Shown one piece after another: positions 8,149-15,536 of a stretch of DNA of 19,153 nt; within the stretch, counting starts at the first letter, position 1; every line of letters begins with the position of its first letter. The stretch is taken from the NCBI GenBank assembly GCA_903904805.1, contig CAIVDX010000277.1, forward strand, positions 1 to 19,153, given 5' to 3'. Under the pieces are notes generated by a model. The model made no database searches. It saw only the letters and a program-made list of their open reading frames with translations, and was not told the origin of the DNA. A program made the translations under genes and the position numbers. Origin of the DNA: an uncultured Rhodospirillales bacterium. Its GTDB lineage: Bacteria > Pseudomonadota > Alphaproteobacteria > Acetobacterales > Acetobacteraceae.

Positions 8149-9030
8149 ATGAGCACCACCACCCAGACCATCGCTGCCCGGCCGCGCACGGCCCGCCCGC
8201 CGCGCAAGCGGGCGCTCTGGCGCGACCCGCAAGGCCGCATCTCCGCGCTGAAATCCATCACGCTGGTCGCACTCACGCTGCCGGCGATCGTGATCCTCAC
8301 GCAATGGTCTCTCGGCATGCTCGGCCCGCGCGCCAACACCCAGGCGATTCACGGCTTCGGCCTGTGGACGATCCGCCTACTCTGGCTGACGCTGGCAATC
8401 TCACCGCTCACCGCCTGCTTCGGCTGGCCACGTCTGCTGCTGATCCGCCGCATGCTCGGCGTCGCCACCGCGATCTACGGTGCCGCGCATCTCGCTTTGT
8501 ACATCTACGACGAACAGTTCGACATGTTGAAGGTCGCCACCGAAATCGCGATCCGCTTCTACCTTACCATCGGCTTCGTCGCCCTGCTGGGTCTGGCCGC
8601 GCTGGCGATCACCTCCACCGATGGCTGGGTGAAAAAACTGCGCGCCAACTGGCTGCGCCTGCATCGCTTGATCTACCCGATCGCGTTGCTCGCCCTGTGG
8701 CACATGGCGCTGCAATCCAAATCCAACGTCTCAGAGGCTGTCTGGATGGCAGGCATCCTCTCAGGACTGCTGATTCTGCGCCTTATCGCGCGCAGTTGGC
8801 GCACCCGCCAGATCACCCTCTGGCCGCTTGCCCTGGCGAGTGCCCTGATCGCGGCAGGCGCCGAAGCCGGCTGGTATGCGCTGCGCAACCACATCGATCC
8901 CGGCGTGGTCTTCGCCACCAATTTCGACCCGGACTACGGCATCCGCTCGCCCCTCGGCGCCGGCCTGGTCGTCGCCGCCATCGCGGTGATATCGCTCACC
9001 CTTCGCGTGATCGGCAAAAGACCCCTCTAG
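8149..9030 (+). CDS. msrQ: MsrQ/YedZ-like haem-binding membrane protein (ferric-reductase-like domain)
   Basis: The protein has 293 residues with about six to eight hydrophobic segments after a basic cytoplasmic N-terminus. It looks like the ferric reductase-like transmembrane domain of MsrQ, which feeds electrons from the quinone pool or a flavin reductase to the periplasmic methionine sulfoxide reductase MsrP. Candidate haem ligands are the histidines in AAHLALYIYDEQ, LRLHRLIYP and ALWHMALQ, spaced as in the family. The length exceeds that of E. coli MsrQ (about 211). The extra part is the N-terminal extension plus C-terminal helices ending in LRVIGKRPL. No msrP lies on either side, which is unusual because the two are normally adjacent. 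The start follows an ACGGA-like weak ribosome site. The assignment to MsrQ rather than a general ferric-reductase-like protein is probable, not certain. Confidence 0.82.
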   Translation: MSTTTQTIAARPRTARPPRKRALWRDPQGRISALKSITLVALTLPAIVILTQWSLGMLGPRANTQAIHGFGLWTIRLLWLTLAISPLTACFGWPRLLLIRRMLGVATAIYGAAHLALYIYDEQFDMLKVATEIAIRFYLTIGFVALLGLAALAITSTDGWVKKLRANWLRLHRLIYPIALLALWHMALQSKSNVSEAVWMAGILSGLLILRLIARSWRTRQITLWPLALASALIAAGAEAGWYALRNHIDPGVVFATNFDPDYGIRSPLGAGLVVAAIAVISLTLRVIGKRPL

Positions 9031-9088
9031 AACCCCACCATCCACTCCCCTCGAGGCCGGCAGGAAGAACTCCCAAAAGTGTGTTGCT

Positions 9089-9131
9089 GCTTCTTTTCAA
9101 CAAAGAAGCCCCGTCTTCTCCCGGTGAGAAG
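9089..9131. terminator. Two tandem hairpins between the convergent genes msrQ and gltX
   Basis: The first is a perfect 8-bp stem, GCTTCTTT (9089-9096) with AAAGAAGC (9102-9109), around the loop TCAAC. The second is a 6-bp stem, CTTCTC (9115-9120) with GAGAAG (9126-9131). Their position between two converging genes suggests transcription termination. Neither has a strong U-tract on either strand, so classical intrinsic termination is not assured. They may instead be part of a repeated intergenic element. Confidence 0.45.
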
Positions 9132-9147
9132 GACACCACACCAAGCC

Positions 9148-10473
9148 TCAGGCAGCCGCCTGTTCCAACCGCTCGGCGGTGCGAGCGCGACCCATCAAAG
9201 GGAGCAGCGCCGCGAGTTCAGGGCCGTGATCCTCGCCGGTCAGGGCCAGGCGCAAAGGCGCGAACAACGCCTTGCCCTTGCGTCCGGTAATCTGCTTCAG
9301 CGCATCGATCCAGCTCGTCCACACGTCGCTCGCCCAGGGCTCCGGCGGCAAAGTTTCCAGTGCCGCCTTGAAGAAATCCGCCTCGCCCTCGATCCCTGGC
9401 GGAGCGACATCACCGCTCACGACATCCCACCAGCCGCGCACTTCGCTCATCATGTCCAGATTGCCGCGAATGGCATTCCAGAACGACGCGGTGGCGCCAG
9501 CCGGCAGCCGCTCGCGCACCTGCTCGAATTCCAGCCCGTGCAGCACCTTCGCGTTCACCGCGCGCAATTGCGCGCCATCAAAGCGCGCCGGCGCATGACC
9601 GAACCGCCCGGTATCAAACTCCGAAGCCAGCGCCGCGATATCCGCCGGCACCGCCTCGGCCCCGGTGCCAAGACGCGCGAGATAGGAGGTCAACGCCACC
9701 GGCTCGATCCCATCCCGCGCGAGGCCACGCAGCGAGATGCTCTCCAACCGCTTGGACAGCTTGCCACCCTCCTCGTCGGTCAGCAGCGGCAGATGCCCAA
9801 ACATGATGGTGCTGCCGCCAAGAGCCTCGATCAGGTCAAGCTGCACGCCGGTGTTGCTCACATGATCCTCGCCGCGCAGCACATGCGTGATGCCTGTGTC
9901 CAGATCATCCACCACCGAGGTGAATGTGTAGAGGAATGTGCCATCCGCGCGGATCAGCACCGGATCTGACATCGCCGTCAGCTTCACCGACCGTCGCCCC
10001 AGGATCAGGTCCGTCCACTCAACCGAATGGTCTGACATTTTGAAGCGCCAATATGGCACCTTGCCATTCGCCTCGGCCTGCGCCCGTTGCGCGGCGGTCA
10101 TCTTCAGCATGCCGCGATCATAAATCGGCGGCTTACCGACCCGCCGTCGCTGCTCGCGCTTGGCGTTCAGCTCATCCTCGCTCTCGAAACAAGGATACAG
10201 CCGCCCCGCCGCGATCAGACGATCCGCCGCTGCGCGATACAGAGCAGTGCGATCGGACTGCCGCATCATCGCGTCCCACGCGATCCCCATCCAGCGCAGA
10301 TCCTGCTCGATGGCATCGCCAAATTCCGGCTTGCTGCGCGCCAGATCGGTGTCGTCCAGGCGCAGCAGAAACTCCCCGCCATGCCGCTTCGCCAGCAACG
10401 CATTGGCCAGCGCAATGCGGGCGTTGCCCACGTGCAGATAGCCCGTCGGGCTGGGCGCGAAACGAACCTTCAT
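9148..10473 (-). CDS. gltX: Glutamyl-tRNA synthetase
   Basis: This cytoplasmic class I enzyme charges tRNA with glutamate. From the ATG at 10473 it has 441 residues. It begins MKVRFAPSPTGYLHVGNAR, where HVGN is the HIGH motif; the KMSKS motif appears as GGKLSKR. The GluRS-specific RLDDTDLARS follows the HIGH motif. The C-terminal anticodon-binding region is short and helical, in line with the shorter alphaproteobacterial GluRS type. I chose this start because its ATG overlaps the stop of the upstream small gene (ATGA) and is preceded by GGCGGGA. An earlier in-frame ATG at 10506 would add 11 residues and overlap that gene more. Alphaproteobacteria often have two GluRS genes, so a second copy elsewhere, and a broader tRNA specificity for either copy, are possible. 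Confidence 0.94.
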   Translation of the reverse strand: MKVRFAPSPTGYLHVGNARIALANALLAKRHGGEFLLRLDDTDLARSKPEFGDAIEQDLRWMGIAWDAMMRQSDRTALYRAAADRLIAAGRLYPCFESEDELNAKREQRRRVGKPPIYDRGMLKMTAAQRAQAEANGKVPYWRFKMSDHSVEWTDLILGRRSVKLTAMSDPVLIRADGTFLYTFTSVVDDLDTGITHVLRGEDHVSNTGVQLDLIEALGGSTIMFGHLPLLTDEEGGKLSKRLESISLRGLARDGIEPVALTSYLARLGTGAEAVPADIAALASEFDTGRFGHAPARFDGAQLRAVNAKVLHGLEFEQVRERLPAGATASFWNAIRGNLDMMSEVRGWWDVVSGDVAPPGIEGEADFFKAALETLPPEPWASDVWTSWIDALKQITGRKGKALFAPLRLALTGEDHGPELAALLPLMGRARTAERLEQAAA

Positions 10474-10820
10474 GGCACGTCCCGCCGCGGATCGAGCGCG
10501 CGCCAATTGCGCTCCGCGGCCGAGACCCGACGCGCCACAGCGTCATGCAGTTCCGACGCGCTGCGCCAGCCCTGCTCACCGGCATCGATCACCTCGGCAT
10601 CCTCGCCGAAGGCGAACCACGCCGCAAGCAACTCCTCGGCATCCATCCCCGGCACCCGGCAACGCTCGATGCTGTCCAGCACATAGGCCCGCGCGAACGC
10701 GTTCGCCGCCATCAGAGTGGCAAAACCGCCGACCTCCTCGACGATATTGTCCTCCGACGCGCCGGACAGGTCGAGAATGCGAACCTTCCAGCCGCCATCA
10801 GGCGCGAACAGATCACTCAC
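10470..10820 (-). CDS. Small conserved-looking protein of unknown function between nadE and gltX
   Basis: This gene encodes 116 residues that I do not recognise as a named domain. The protein is soluble and acidic in its middle part, with no signal peptide, membrane segment, cysteine pair or metal motif. It opens with WKVRILDLSG. A helical region carries GGFATLMAANAFARAYVLDSIERCR and then an acidic Trp/Phe-containing patch near AWFAFGEDAEV. It starts with GTG, overlapping the nadE stop by four bases (GTGA). It ends overlapping the gltX start by four bases (ATGA). Such double overlap is strong evidence that it is a real, translationally coupled gene. The context suggests a housekeeping accessory role, perhaps linked to NadE or GltX, but that is inference only. 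Confidence 0.85.
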   Translation of the reverse strand: MSDLFAPDGGWKVRILDLSGASEDNIVEEVGGFATLMAANAFARAYVLDSIERCRVPGMDAEELLAAWFAFGEDAEVIDAGEQGWRSASELHDAVARRVSAAERNWRALDPRRDVP

Positions 10821-12478
10821 GAGACCAGCCTCGTATAGCCATTGGTGATCGGATAGCGCCGATCCCGACCAAACGCGCGCGCCGTGATCTTCACCCCCGG
10901 CGGGGCCTGGCGCCGCTTATACTCGGCGCGATCAAGCATCTTCCAAACCCGTAGCACCGTGGCGCGCTCATAGCCCGCCGCCACCAGGCCATCCACATCC
11001 AGCTCACCCTCGACCAGGCCAGCAAGAATACCATCCAGCACATCATAGGGCGGCAGGGTGTCCTGGTCGGTCTGGTCCGGCTTGAGCTCCGCCAATGGCG
11101 GCTTGGTGATCACCCGCTCAGGCATCACCGGTCCGGCGGGCCCCAGCGCATCCGGCGGACACTGCTCATTGCGCCACCGCGACAGCGCGAACACCGTGGT
11201 CTTGTAGACATCCTTCAACACCGAATAGCCGCCGCACATGTCGCCATACAACGTCGCATAGCCGACCGACATCTCCGATTTGTTGCCGGTGGTCAGCAGC
11301 ATGTCGCCAAATTTGTTCGACATCGCCATCAGGATCAGCCCGCGCGAGCGCGACTGAACATTCTCCTCGGTGATATCAGCCGCATGCCCCTCGAAGAGCG
11401 GCCTCAACGCCTGCCCAAACGCCGCCATCGCCGGCTCGATCGAGACGGTATCGCAGCGAATCCCCAGCAGCGATGCACACAACGCCGCATCGTCCAGTGA
11501 ATCCTGGCTGGTATAGGGGCTGGGCATCATCACCGTGCGCACCCGAGCCGCCCCCAGCGCATCCACCGCCACGGCCGCGGTGAGCGCACTGTCGATGCCA
11601 CCCGACAGCCCCAGCAGCACACCCGGAAAGCCATTCTTGTTGACGTAATCAGCAAGACCGCGAACCATGCAGCGATAGATCAGCGACAGCCGATCCTCTT
11701 CCGCCGGCAACACCTGCTGCGCGCACACCAGGCTGTCACCCTGCCGCGTCCAGTCAGTGACCACCAGCGATTCCGAAAAAGCCGGCATCTGCACGGCGAG
11801 CGACCGATCCGCATTCAACACGAAACTGGCACCATCGAAGACCAGTTCATCCTGCCCGCCCACCTGCGCGCAGAACATGAAGGGCAGCCCGGTCTCCACC
11901 ACCCGCGCCACCGCCAGATCCACCCGCCGCGGCTGCTTGCCATCCTCGAACGGCGAACCGTTGACCGACACGAGGATCTCCGCCCCGCTCTCCTGCAACC
12001 CTTCGGACACCGCGGGAAACCACCAATCCTCGCAGATCATCAACCCGATCCGCAGCCCCCGCAGCGCCACCGGCCCCGGCGAGGGGCCCGCATCAAACAC
12101 CCGCTTGTCGTCGAACACGCCGTAATTCGGCAGCTCATGCTTGGCCCGCCGCGCGACAACACGCCCACCATCCAGAACGAACGCCGCGTTGTAGAGCCGC
12201 TCGCCATCGCGCCACGGCCCGCCCACGATCAGCGCCGGCCCGCCATCCGCGGTGTCAGCGGCGAGCGCCTCCACCACCTTCTCGCACTCCGCCACAAACG
12301 CCGGTTTGCGCACCAGATCCTCCGGCGGATAACCCGCGACAGAGAATTCCGGCGTCACCACAAGATCCGCGCCCAGTGCAGCGGCTTCGGCGCGCACCGC
12401 CCGGATGCGCGCGAGATTGGCGTCCAGCGCCCCCAGATGCGGGTTGAGCTGCGCGATCGCGATACGAAAACCTGTCAT
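10817..12478 (-). CDS. nadE: Glutamine-dependent NAD+ synthetase
   Basis: This cytoplasmic two-domain enzyme catalyses the last step of NAD synthesis, amidating nicotinate adenine dinucleotide with ammonia from glutamine. At 553 residues it has the usual length for the glutamine-using form. The N-terminal nitrilase-like glutaminase domain (about 1-260) shows the triad E44 (VTPEFSVAGYPPEDL), K113 (AKHELPNYGVFDD) and C149 (LMICEDWW). The C-terminal synthetase domain carries the ATP-binding SGGIDS loop at 292-297, and TTGNKSEMSVGYATLYGDM further on. Nothing is missing. It follows the nicotinate phosphoribosyltransferase-like gene by 31 bases, so two consecutive NAD-pathway steps are adjacent. 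Its stop overlaps the start of the next gene. No strong Shine-Dalgarno site is seen. Confidence 0.97.
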   Translation of the reverse strand: MTGFRIAIAQLNPHLGALDANLARIRAVRAEAAALGADLVVTPEFSVAGYPPEDLVRKPAFVAECEKVVEALAADTADGGPALIVGGPWRDGERLYNAAFVLDGGRVVARRAKHELPNYGVFDDKRVFDAGPSPGPVALRGLRIGLMICEDWWFPAVSEGLQESGAEILVSVNGSPFEDGKQPRRVDLAVARVVETGLPFMFCAQVGGQDELVFDGASFVLNADRSLAVQMPAFSESLVVTDWTRQGDSLVCAQQVLPAEEDRLSLIYRCMVRGLADYVNKNGFPGVLLGLSGGIDSALTAAVAVDALGAARVRTVMMPSPYTSQDSLDDAALCASLLGIRCDTVSIEPAMAAFGQALRPLFEGHAADITEENVQSRSRGLILMAMSNKFGDMLLTTGNKSEMSVGYATLYGDMCGGYSVLKDVYKTTVFALSRWRNEQCPPDALGPAGPVMPERVITKPPLAELKPDQTDQDTLPPYDVLDGILAGLVEGELDVDGLVAAGYERATVLRVWKMLDRAEYKRRQAPPGVKITARAFGRDRRYPITNGYTRLVS

Positions 12479-12509
12479 CGCCGCAAGCTAGGCCGCCGCC
12501 CCACCGGCT

Positions 12510-13661
12510 TCAACCGCCCACCCCTTTGCGTGCCCGCAGCAGGAACTCGCGCCCCACCTTCACCCGCGCCTCGCCGTCATATTCGACGATATCCGCGGTG
12601 GCATAGGTCTCCGACCAGGCGTCGGGAATGAAGCTGCCGGTCCCCACCACATCCAGCGGCGCCCGCGCATCGGCCATCACCCGGCATTTGTCCACGCCGA
12701 AGCCCGAGCTGCCGACAATGCGCACCTTGTCGAACCCGGCCCCATCCAGCGCCTCGCGCATCAGCCAGATGCCGGCCGCGGACACGCCGGTGCCGACCAG
12801 ATAGCGCAGCTCGGTGTCCGACCGGTACCGACGGATCGCGCCAGGCGCATGCCGCTCCAGCACCGCGTAGCTCTGCTGCGGATCCAGCCCCTCGACGAAG
12901 CGGCCGCCATGGGTATCCAGCCGCACCGCCATCCGCCCCGCCCGCGCCATCTCGGGGAAACGCGCGCACACCGCCAGCGCATCCGCCACCTCGCGGCCGA
13001 AATAATCCACCAGCACCGTCAGATCCTCGCCGGGGAAGGTCTCAACGAACATTTCAGCCGCCCGCACCGTGCTGCCGGCATAGCCGATGAGCGCATGCGG
13101 CATCGTCCCCAGCCCGCCGGTCCGGCCGAAATAATGCGCGGTGGCGTCATTCGCATTACCGATGAAGCCGATCGCCCCCTCGCGCCGCGCCGCCTCGCTG
13201 CCCACCGAGGCCGCATAGGCCATCATCTCTTCCATTTCGGCGCCCGCGCAGTGCCGCGCCTCCATCGCCAGGAAGCCCACCTTCGGCAGCGCCAACGCCA
13301 TCTGATAGGCGTTATGCGCCGCCACGCAGCACGCCCCGAGCTTCTGCAGCAGGATCGTCTCCAGATCCGCCAGCGCCTCGAAACTGCCGGAAATATACAC
13401 CAGCGGCTCGCCCGCCCCCACCCAGGTGCCCTCCGGATGGGTCAGCTCGATGTCGAAGCTCACCCGCCGCGCCGTGCACACCTCCTCCAGCCAATCCAGC
13501 ATCAGCCGCGGGGCAGAGATCACCGGCCGCCGCAGAAACACCGCATAGCTCACCCGCGCATCGCCAAATCGCGTCACGATCTGCCGCGTGCGGTTGAAAT
13601 AGCTGTCCGTATGGGCCGTGATCGAGGCCGACAGATCGTCGCGACGAGGCTGCTTCACCAT
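12510..13661 (-). CDS. Nicotinate phosphoribosyltransferase-like protein
   Basis: The protein is predicted to convert nicotinate and PRPP to nicotinate mononucleotide, the entry step of NAD salvage. It has 383 residues. Family marks include the opening HTDSYFNRTRQIV, the active-site segment GTMPHALIG (H189 is the likely phosphorylated histidine), and phosphate-binding loops VGSSGFG (316-322) and VVGTGSF (338-344). The GTMPHAL form resembles the archaeal-type and short bacterial branch more than E. coli PncB. It starts 21 bases after the DAHP synthase stop and ends 31 bases before nadE. No clear Shine-Dalgarno site precedes the ATG. The neighbouring nadE supports a role in NAD synthesis. A related activity such as another pyridine phosphoribosyltransferase cannot be excluded, so the symbol pncB is not assigned. 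Confidence 0.88.
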   Translation of the reverse strand: MVKQPRRDDLSASITAHTDSYFNRTRQIVTRFGDARVSYAVFLRRPVISAPRLMLDWLEEVCTARRVSFDIELTHPEGTWVGAGEPLVYISGSFEALADLETILLQKLGACCVAAHNAYQMALALPKVGFLAMEARHCAGAEMEEMMAYAASVGSEAARREGAIGFIGNANDATAHYFGRTGGLGTMPHALIGYAGSTVRAAEMFVETFPGEDLTVLVDYFGREVADALAVCARFPEMARAGRMAVRLDTHGGRFVEGLDPQQSYAVLERHAPGAIRRYRSDTELRYLVGTGVSAAGIWLMREALDGAGFDKVRIVGSSGFGVDKCRVMADARAPLDVVGTGSFIPDAWSETYATADIVEYDGEARVKVGREFLLRARKGVGG

Positions 13662-13682
13662 AAAGCGATCAAGCGCCCGGCG

Positions 13683-15086
13683 TCACTGCGCGGCGACCTG
13701 CTCAGGCAACGGCGAGCGCCGCACCTTCAGCTCCTCCGCCACCTGGAAAGCCAGCTCCAGCGACTGCTCCGCATTCAGCCGCGGATCGCAGAATGTCTCG
13801 TAGCGCGTGCCCAGATCCGCCTCGGTGAGATGCCGCGCACCACCGATGCACTCGGTCACGTCCTGCCCGGTCATCTCCACATGCACGCCACCCGGAGCCA
13901 TCCCCTCGGCGGCCAGCACATCGAAGAACCCCTTGGTCTCCGTCAGGATCGCATCGAAATCGCGCGTCTTCACCTTGGACGCGGTGGAGATCGTGTTGCC
14001 ATGCATCGGGTCGCACAGCCACACCGCCGTGCGGCCATCCTTCTTCACCGCGCGCGCCAGTGCCGGCAGGTTCGCCAGCACCTTCTCCGCCCCCTGCCGC
14101 ACAATCAGACTCAGCCGCCCCGGCTCGTCATGCGGATTGAGGATGTCGATCAGCTGCAGCAAATCCTCGATCGACGTCGTCGGCCCCACCTTCACGCCGA
14201 TCGGGTTGCGCACGCCGCGCAGGAACTCGACATGCGCGCCATCCGGCTGCCGCGTGCGATCGCCGATCCACAGAAAATGCGCCGAACAGGCGTACCAATC
14301 GCCCGAGGTGGAATCCACCCGCGTCAGCGCCTGCTCATAGGGCAGCAGCAGCGCCTCATGGCTGGTATAGAACTCCGTTTCGCGGATCTGCGGCGTGTTG
14401 AGGCTGCTCATCCCGCACGCGGCCATGAAATTCAGCGTCTCATCGATGCGCTGCGCGAGATCCCGATAGCGCCCGGCCAGCGGCGAGCGCTCGACGAAGC
14501 CCAGATTCCACCGATGCACCTGGTGCAGATCCGCATAGCCGCCCTGGGCGAAGGCGCGCAGCAGGTTCAGCGTGCCGGCCGACTGGTTATAGGCCTGCTC
14601 CATCCGCCGCGGATCGGGCGTGCGGGCCTCGGTGGTGAATTCCGGCCCGTTGATCTGGTCGCCACGGTAAGAGGGCAGCGTCACCCCGCCAATGGTCTCG
14701 GTGTCGGAGCTGCGCGGCTTGGCGAACTGCCCGGCCATGCGCCCCATCTTCACCACCGGCACGCCGGCGCCGAAGGTCAGCACCACCGCCATCTGCATCA
14801 GCACGCGGAAACTGTCGCGGATGGCATTCGCATTATAGCCGCTGAAACTCTCCGCGCAGTCGCCACCCTGCAGCACAAAGGCCCGACCATCCGCGGCCAG
14901 CGCCAGCGCCTCGCGCAGCCGACGCGCCTCGCCGGCGAACACCAGCGGCGGATAGGCGCCAAGCCGCTGCTCGACCTGCGCCAGCCCAACCTGATCAGAA
15001 TACTCCGGCACCTGACGTATCGGGCGCGCGCGCCAGCTCTCAGGGCTCCAGTTCTGGCTGCTCCAGCCTGGCCGTTGGGCCGTCAT
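13683..15086 (-). CDS. Class II 3-deoxy-7-phosphoheptulonate (DAHP) synthase
   Basis: This enzyme catalyses the first step of the shikimate pathway, joining phosphoenolpyruvate and erythrose 4-phosphate. It has 467 residues, the normal size for bacterial class II (plant-like) enzymes. Key residues are visible. The metal ligands should be C77 in LQGGDCAESF, H362 in CDPMHGNT, E404 in HVEMTGQ and D434 in CDPRLN. Substrate-binding segments include KMGRMAGQFAKPRS (113-126) and KVGPTTS (299-305). The frame stays open upstream to 15401, but the extra part has no family character. The ATG at 15086 has GGAG nine bases before it and a promoter just beyond. It appears to head a five-gene operon. The downstream shikimate gene aroE is in the same window but on the opposite strand. 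Confidence 0.96.
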   Translation of the reverse strand: MTAQRPGWSSQNWSPESWRARPIRQVPEYSDQVGLAQVEQRLGAYPPLVFAGEARRLREALALAADGRAFVLQGGDCAESFSGYNANAIRDSFRVLMQMAVVLTFGAGVPVVKMGRMAGQFAKPRSSDTETIGGVTLPSYRGDQINGPEFTTEARTPDPRRMEQAYNQSAGTLNLLRAFAQGGYADLHQVHRWNLGFVERSPLAGRYRDLAQRIDETLNFMAACGMSSLNTPQIRETEFYTSHEALLLPYEQALTRVDSTSGDWYACSAHFLWIGDRTRQPDGAHVEFLRGVRNPIGVKVGPTTSIEDLLQLIDILNPHDEPGRLSLIVRQGAEKVLANLPALARAVKKDGRTAVWLCDPMHGNTISTASKVKTRDFDAILTETKGFFDVLAAEGMAPGGVHVEMTGQDVTECIGGARHLTEADLGTRYETFCDPRLNAEQSLELAFQVAEELKVRRSPLPEQVAAQ

Positions 15087-15115
15087 TGGGATCGTCTCCG
15101 GGTTTTCGGACGCGC

Positions 15116-15144
15116 ATTCTAGACAACCCCCGTCCCCAGCGAAA
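15116..15144 (-). promoter_or_regulatory. Promoter of the DAHP synthase operon
   Basis: Read on the minus strand, TTTCGC (15139-15144) and TAGAAT (15116-15121) are separated by exactly 17 bases. The -10 box matches the consensus at five of six positions; the -35 box is weak. A transcript starting about 7 bases downstream would have a leader of roughly 22 bases carrying the GGAG ribosome site (15096-15099). The spacing is good, but the call is by eye only. Confidence 0.55.
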
Positions 15145-15307
15145 GACCGCCCCCGCGCACCTGCCCCGACGCAACCAGCGTGTGTGACCAGGAGCACGAC
15201 CGCCATGGGGTCCTGGGTGCTGAGTCCACGGCTTTGAAGGTGCAATTTTGTCAACGAATGGCAAAAGGCACGACGGGCCGGATTGTCCACCGCACCGACC
15301 AACCCGG

Positions 15308-15501
15308 CGACCGCGCCGCCTGATCGATTTCTGCTGCCTGGACTGGGACAGTGCCTGCCTGCGACCGCAGGACAATCACCGCGCGGCAACACCGCCGGCA
15401 TCTGGCAGGCTCGCCAGCCGGTCTATCGCTGATCGATCGGCCGCTGGCGCAATGATGCCGCCTGGTTCCAAGGCTTCGACGTTCTGCTGCAAACAGGGTA
15501 A
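15308..15501 (+). pseudogene. Decayed 3' end of a second sulfotransferase gene
   Basis: This stretch matches the last roughly 60 codons of the intact sulfotransferase downstream (about 17130-17314), in the same orientation. In one frame from 15314 it reads RRLIDFCCLDWD, then LRPQDN, against RRLIEFCGLDWD and LRPEDN in the intact protein. After a one-base loss near 15390 the match moves to another frame: WQARQPVYR, an in-frame TGA (15430-15432) where the intact gene has Gly, then RWRNDAAWFQGFD against RWRNYASWFEGFD. It ends VLLQTG with a TAA at 15499-15501. Nothing resembling the P-loop, the TPRs or the rest of the catalytic domain precedes it. It is therefore a non-coding fossil of a tandem paralogue, not a working gene. 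The divergence shows it is not a recent copy. Confidence 0.88.
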
Positions 15502-15536
15502 TGAAGCGGGGCAAACGCCCCGTAGCGAGACCCTCC

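Larger units (their letters stand above)
15087..15536. other. 450-base spacer: operon promoter, small hairpin and sulfotransferase remnant
   Basis: The spacer separates the divergent DAHP synthase and TPR-sulfotransferase genes. It holds the minus-strand promoter near 15116-15144. A weak 7-bp hairpin (15246-15252 with 15260-15266, one G-T pair) has no obvious role. From about 15308 to 15501 it carries the decayed sulfotransferase end described separately. Between 15145 and 15245 I see nothing I can name. No clear promoter for the sulfotransferase gene was found. Confidence 0.7.

Noticed and set aside
12849..15122. Very long plus-strand open frame (757 codons) opposite the DAHP synthase and nicotinate PRTase genes
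   Set aside because: It is the antisense shadow of two well-conserved genes in GC-rich DNA. Its translation is Arg/His/Pro-rich with no domain, signal or ribosome site.
15246..15266. TTTTGTC/GGCAAAA hairpin as a terminator or regulatory site
   Set aside because: The stem is short and AT-rich with one G-T pair and no U-tract. It lies upstream of both flanking genes, so there is no good reason to assign a role.
15087..15401. N-terminal extension of the DAHP synthase by 105 codons
   Set aside because: The extension would cross the promoter and the ribosome site at 15096-15099 and shows no family similarity. The normal family length is reached from 15086.
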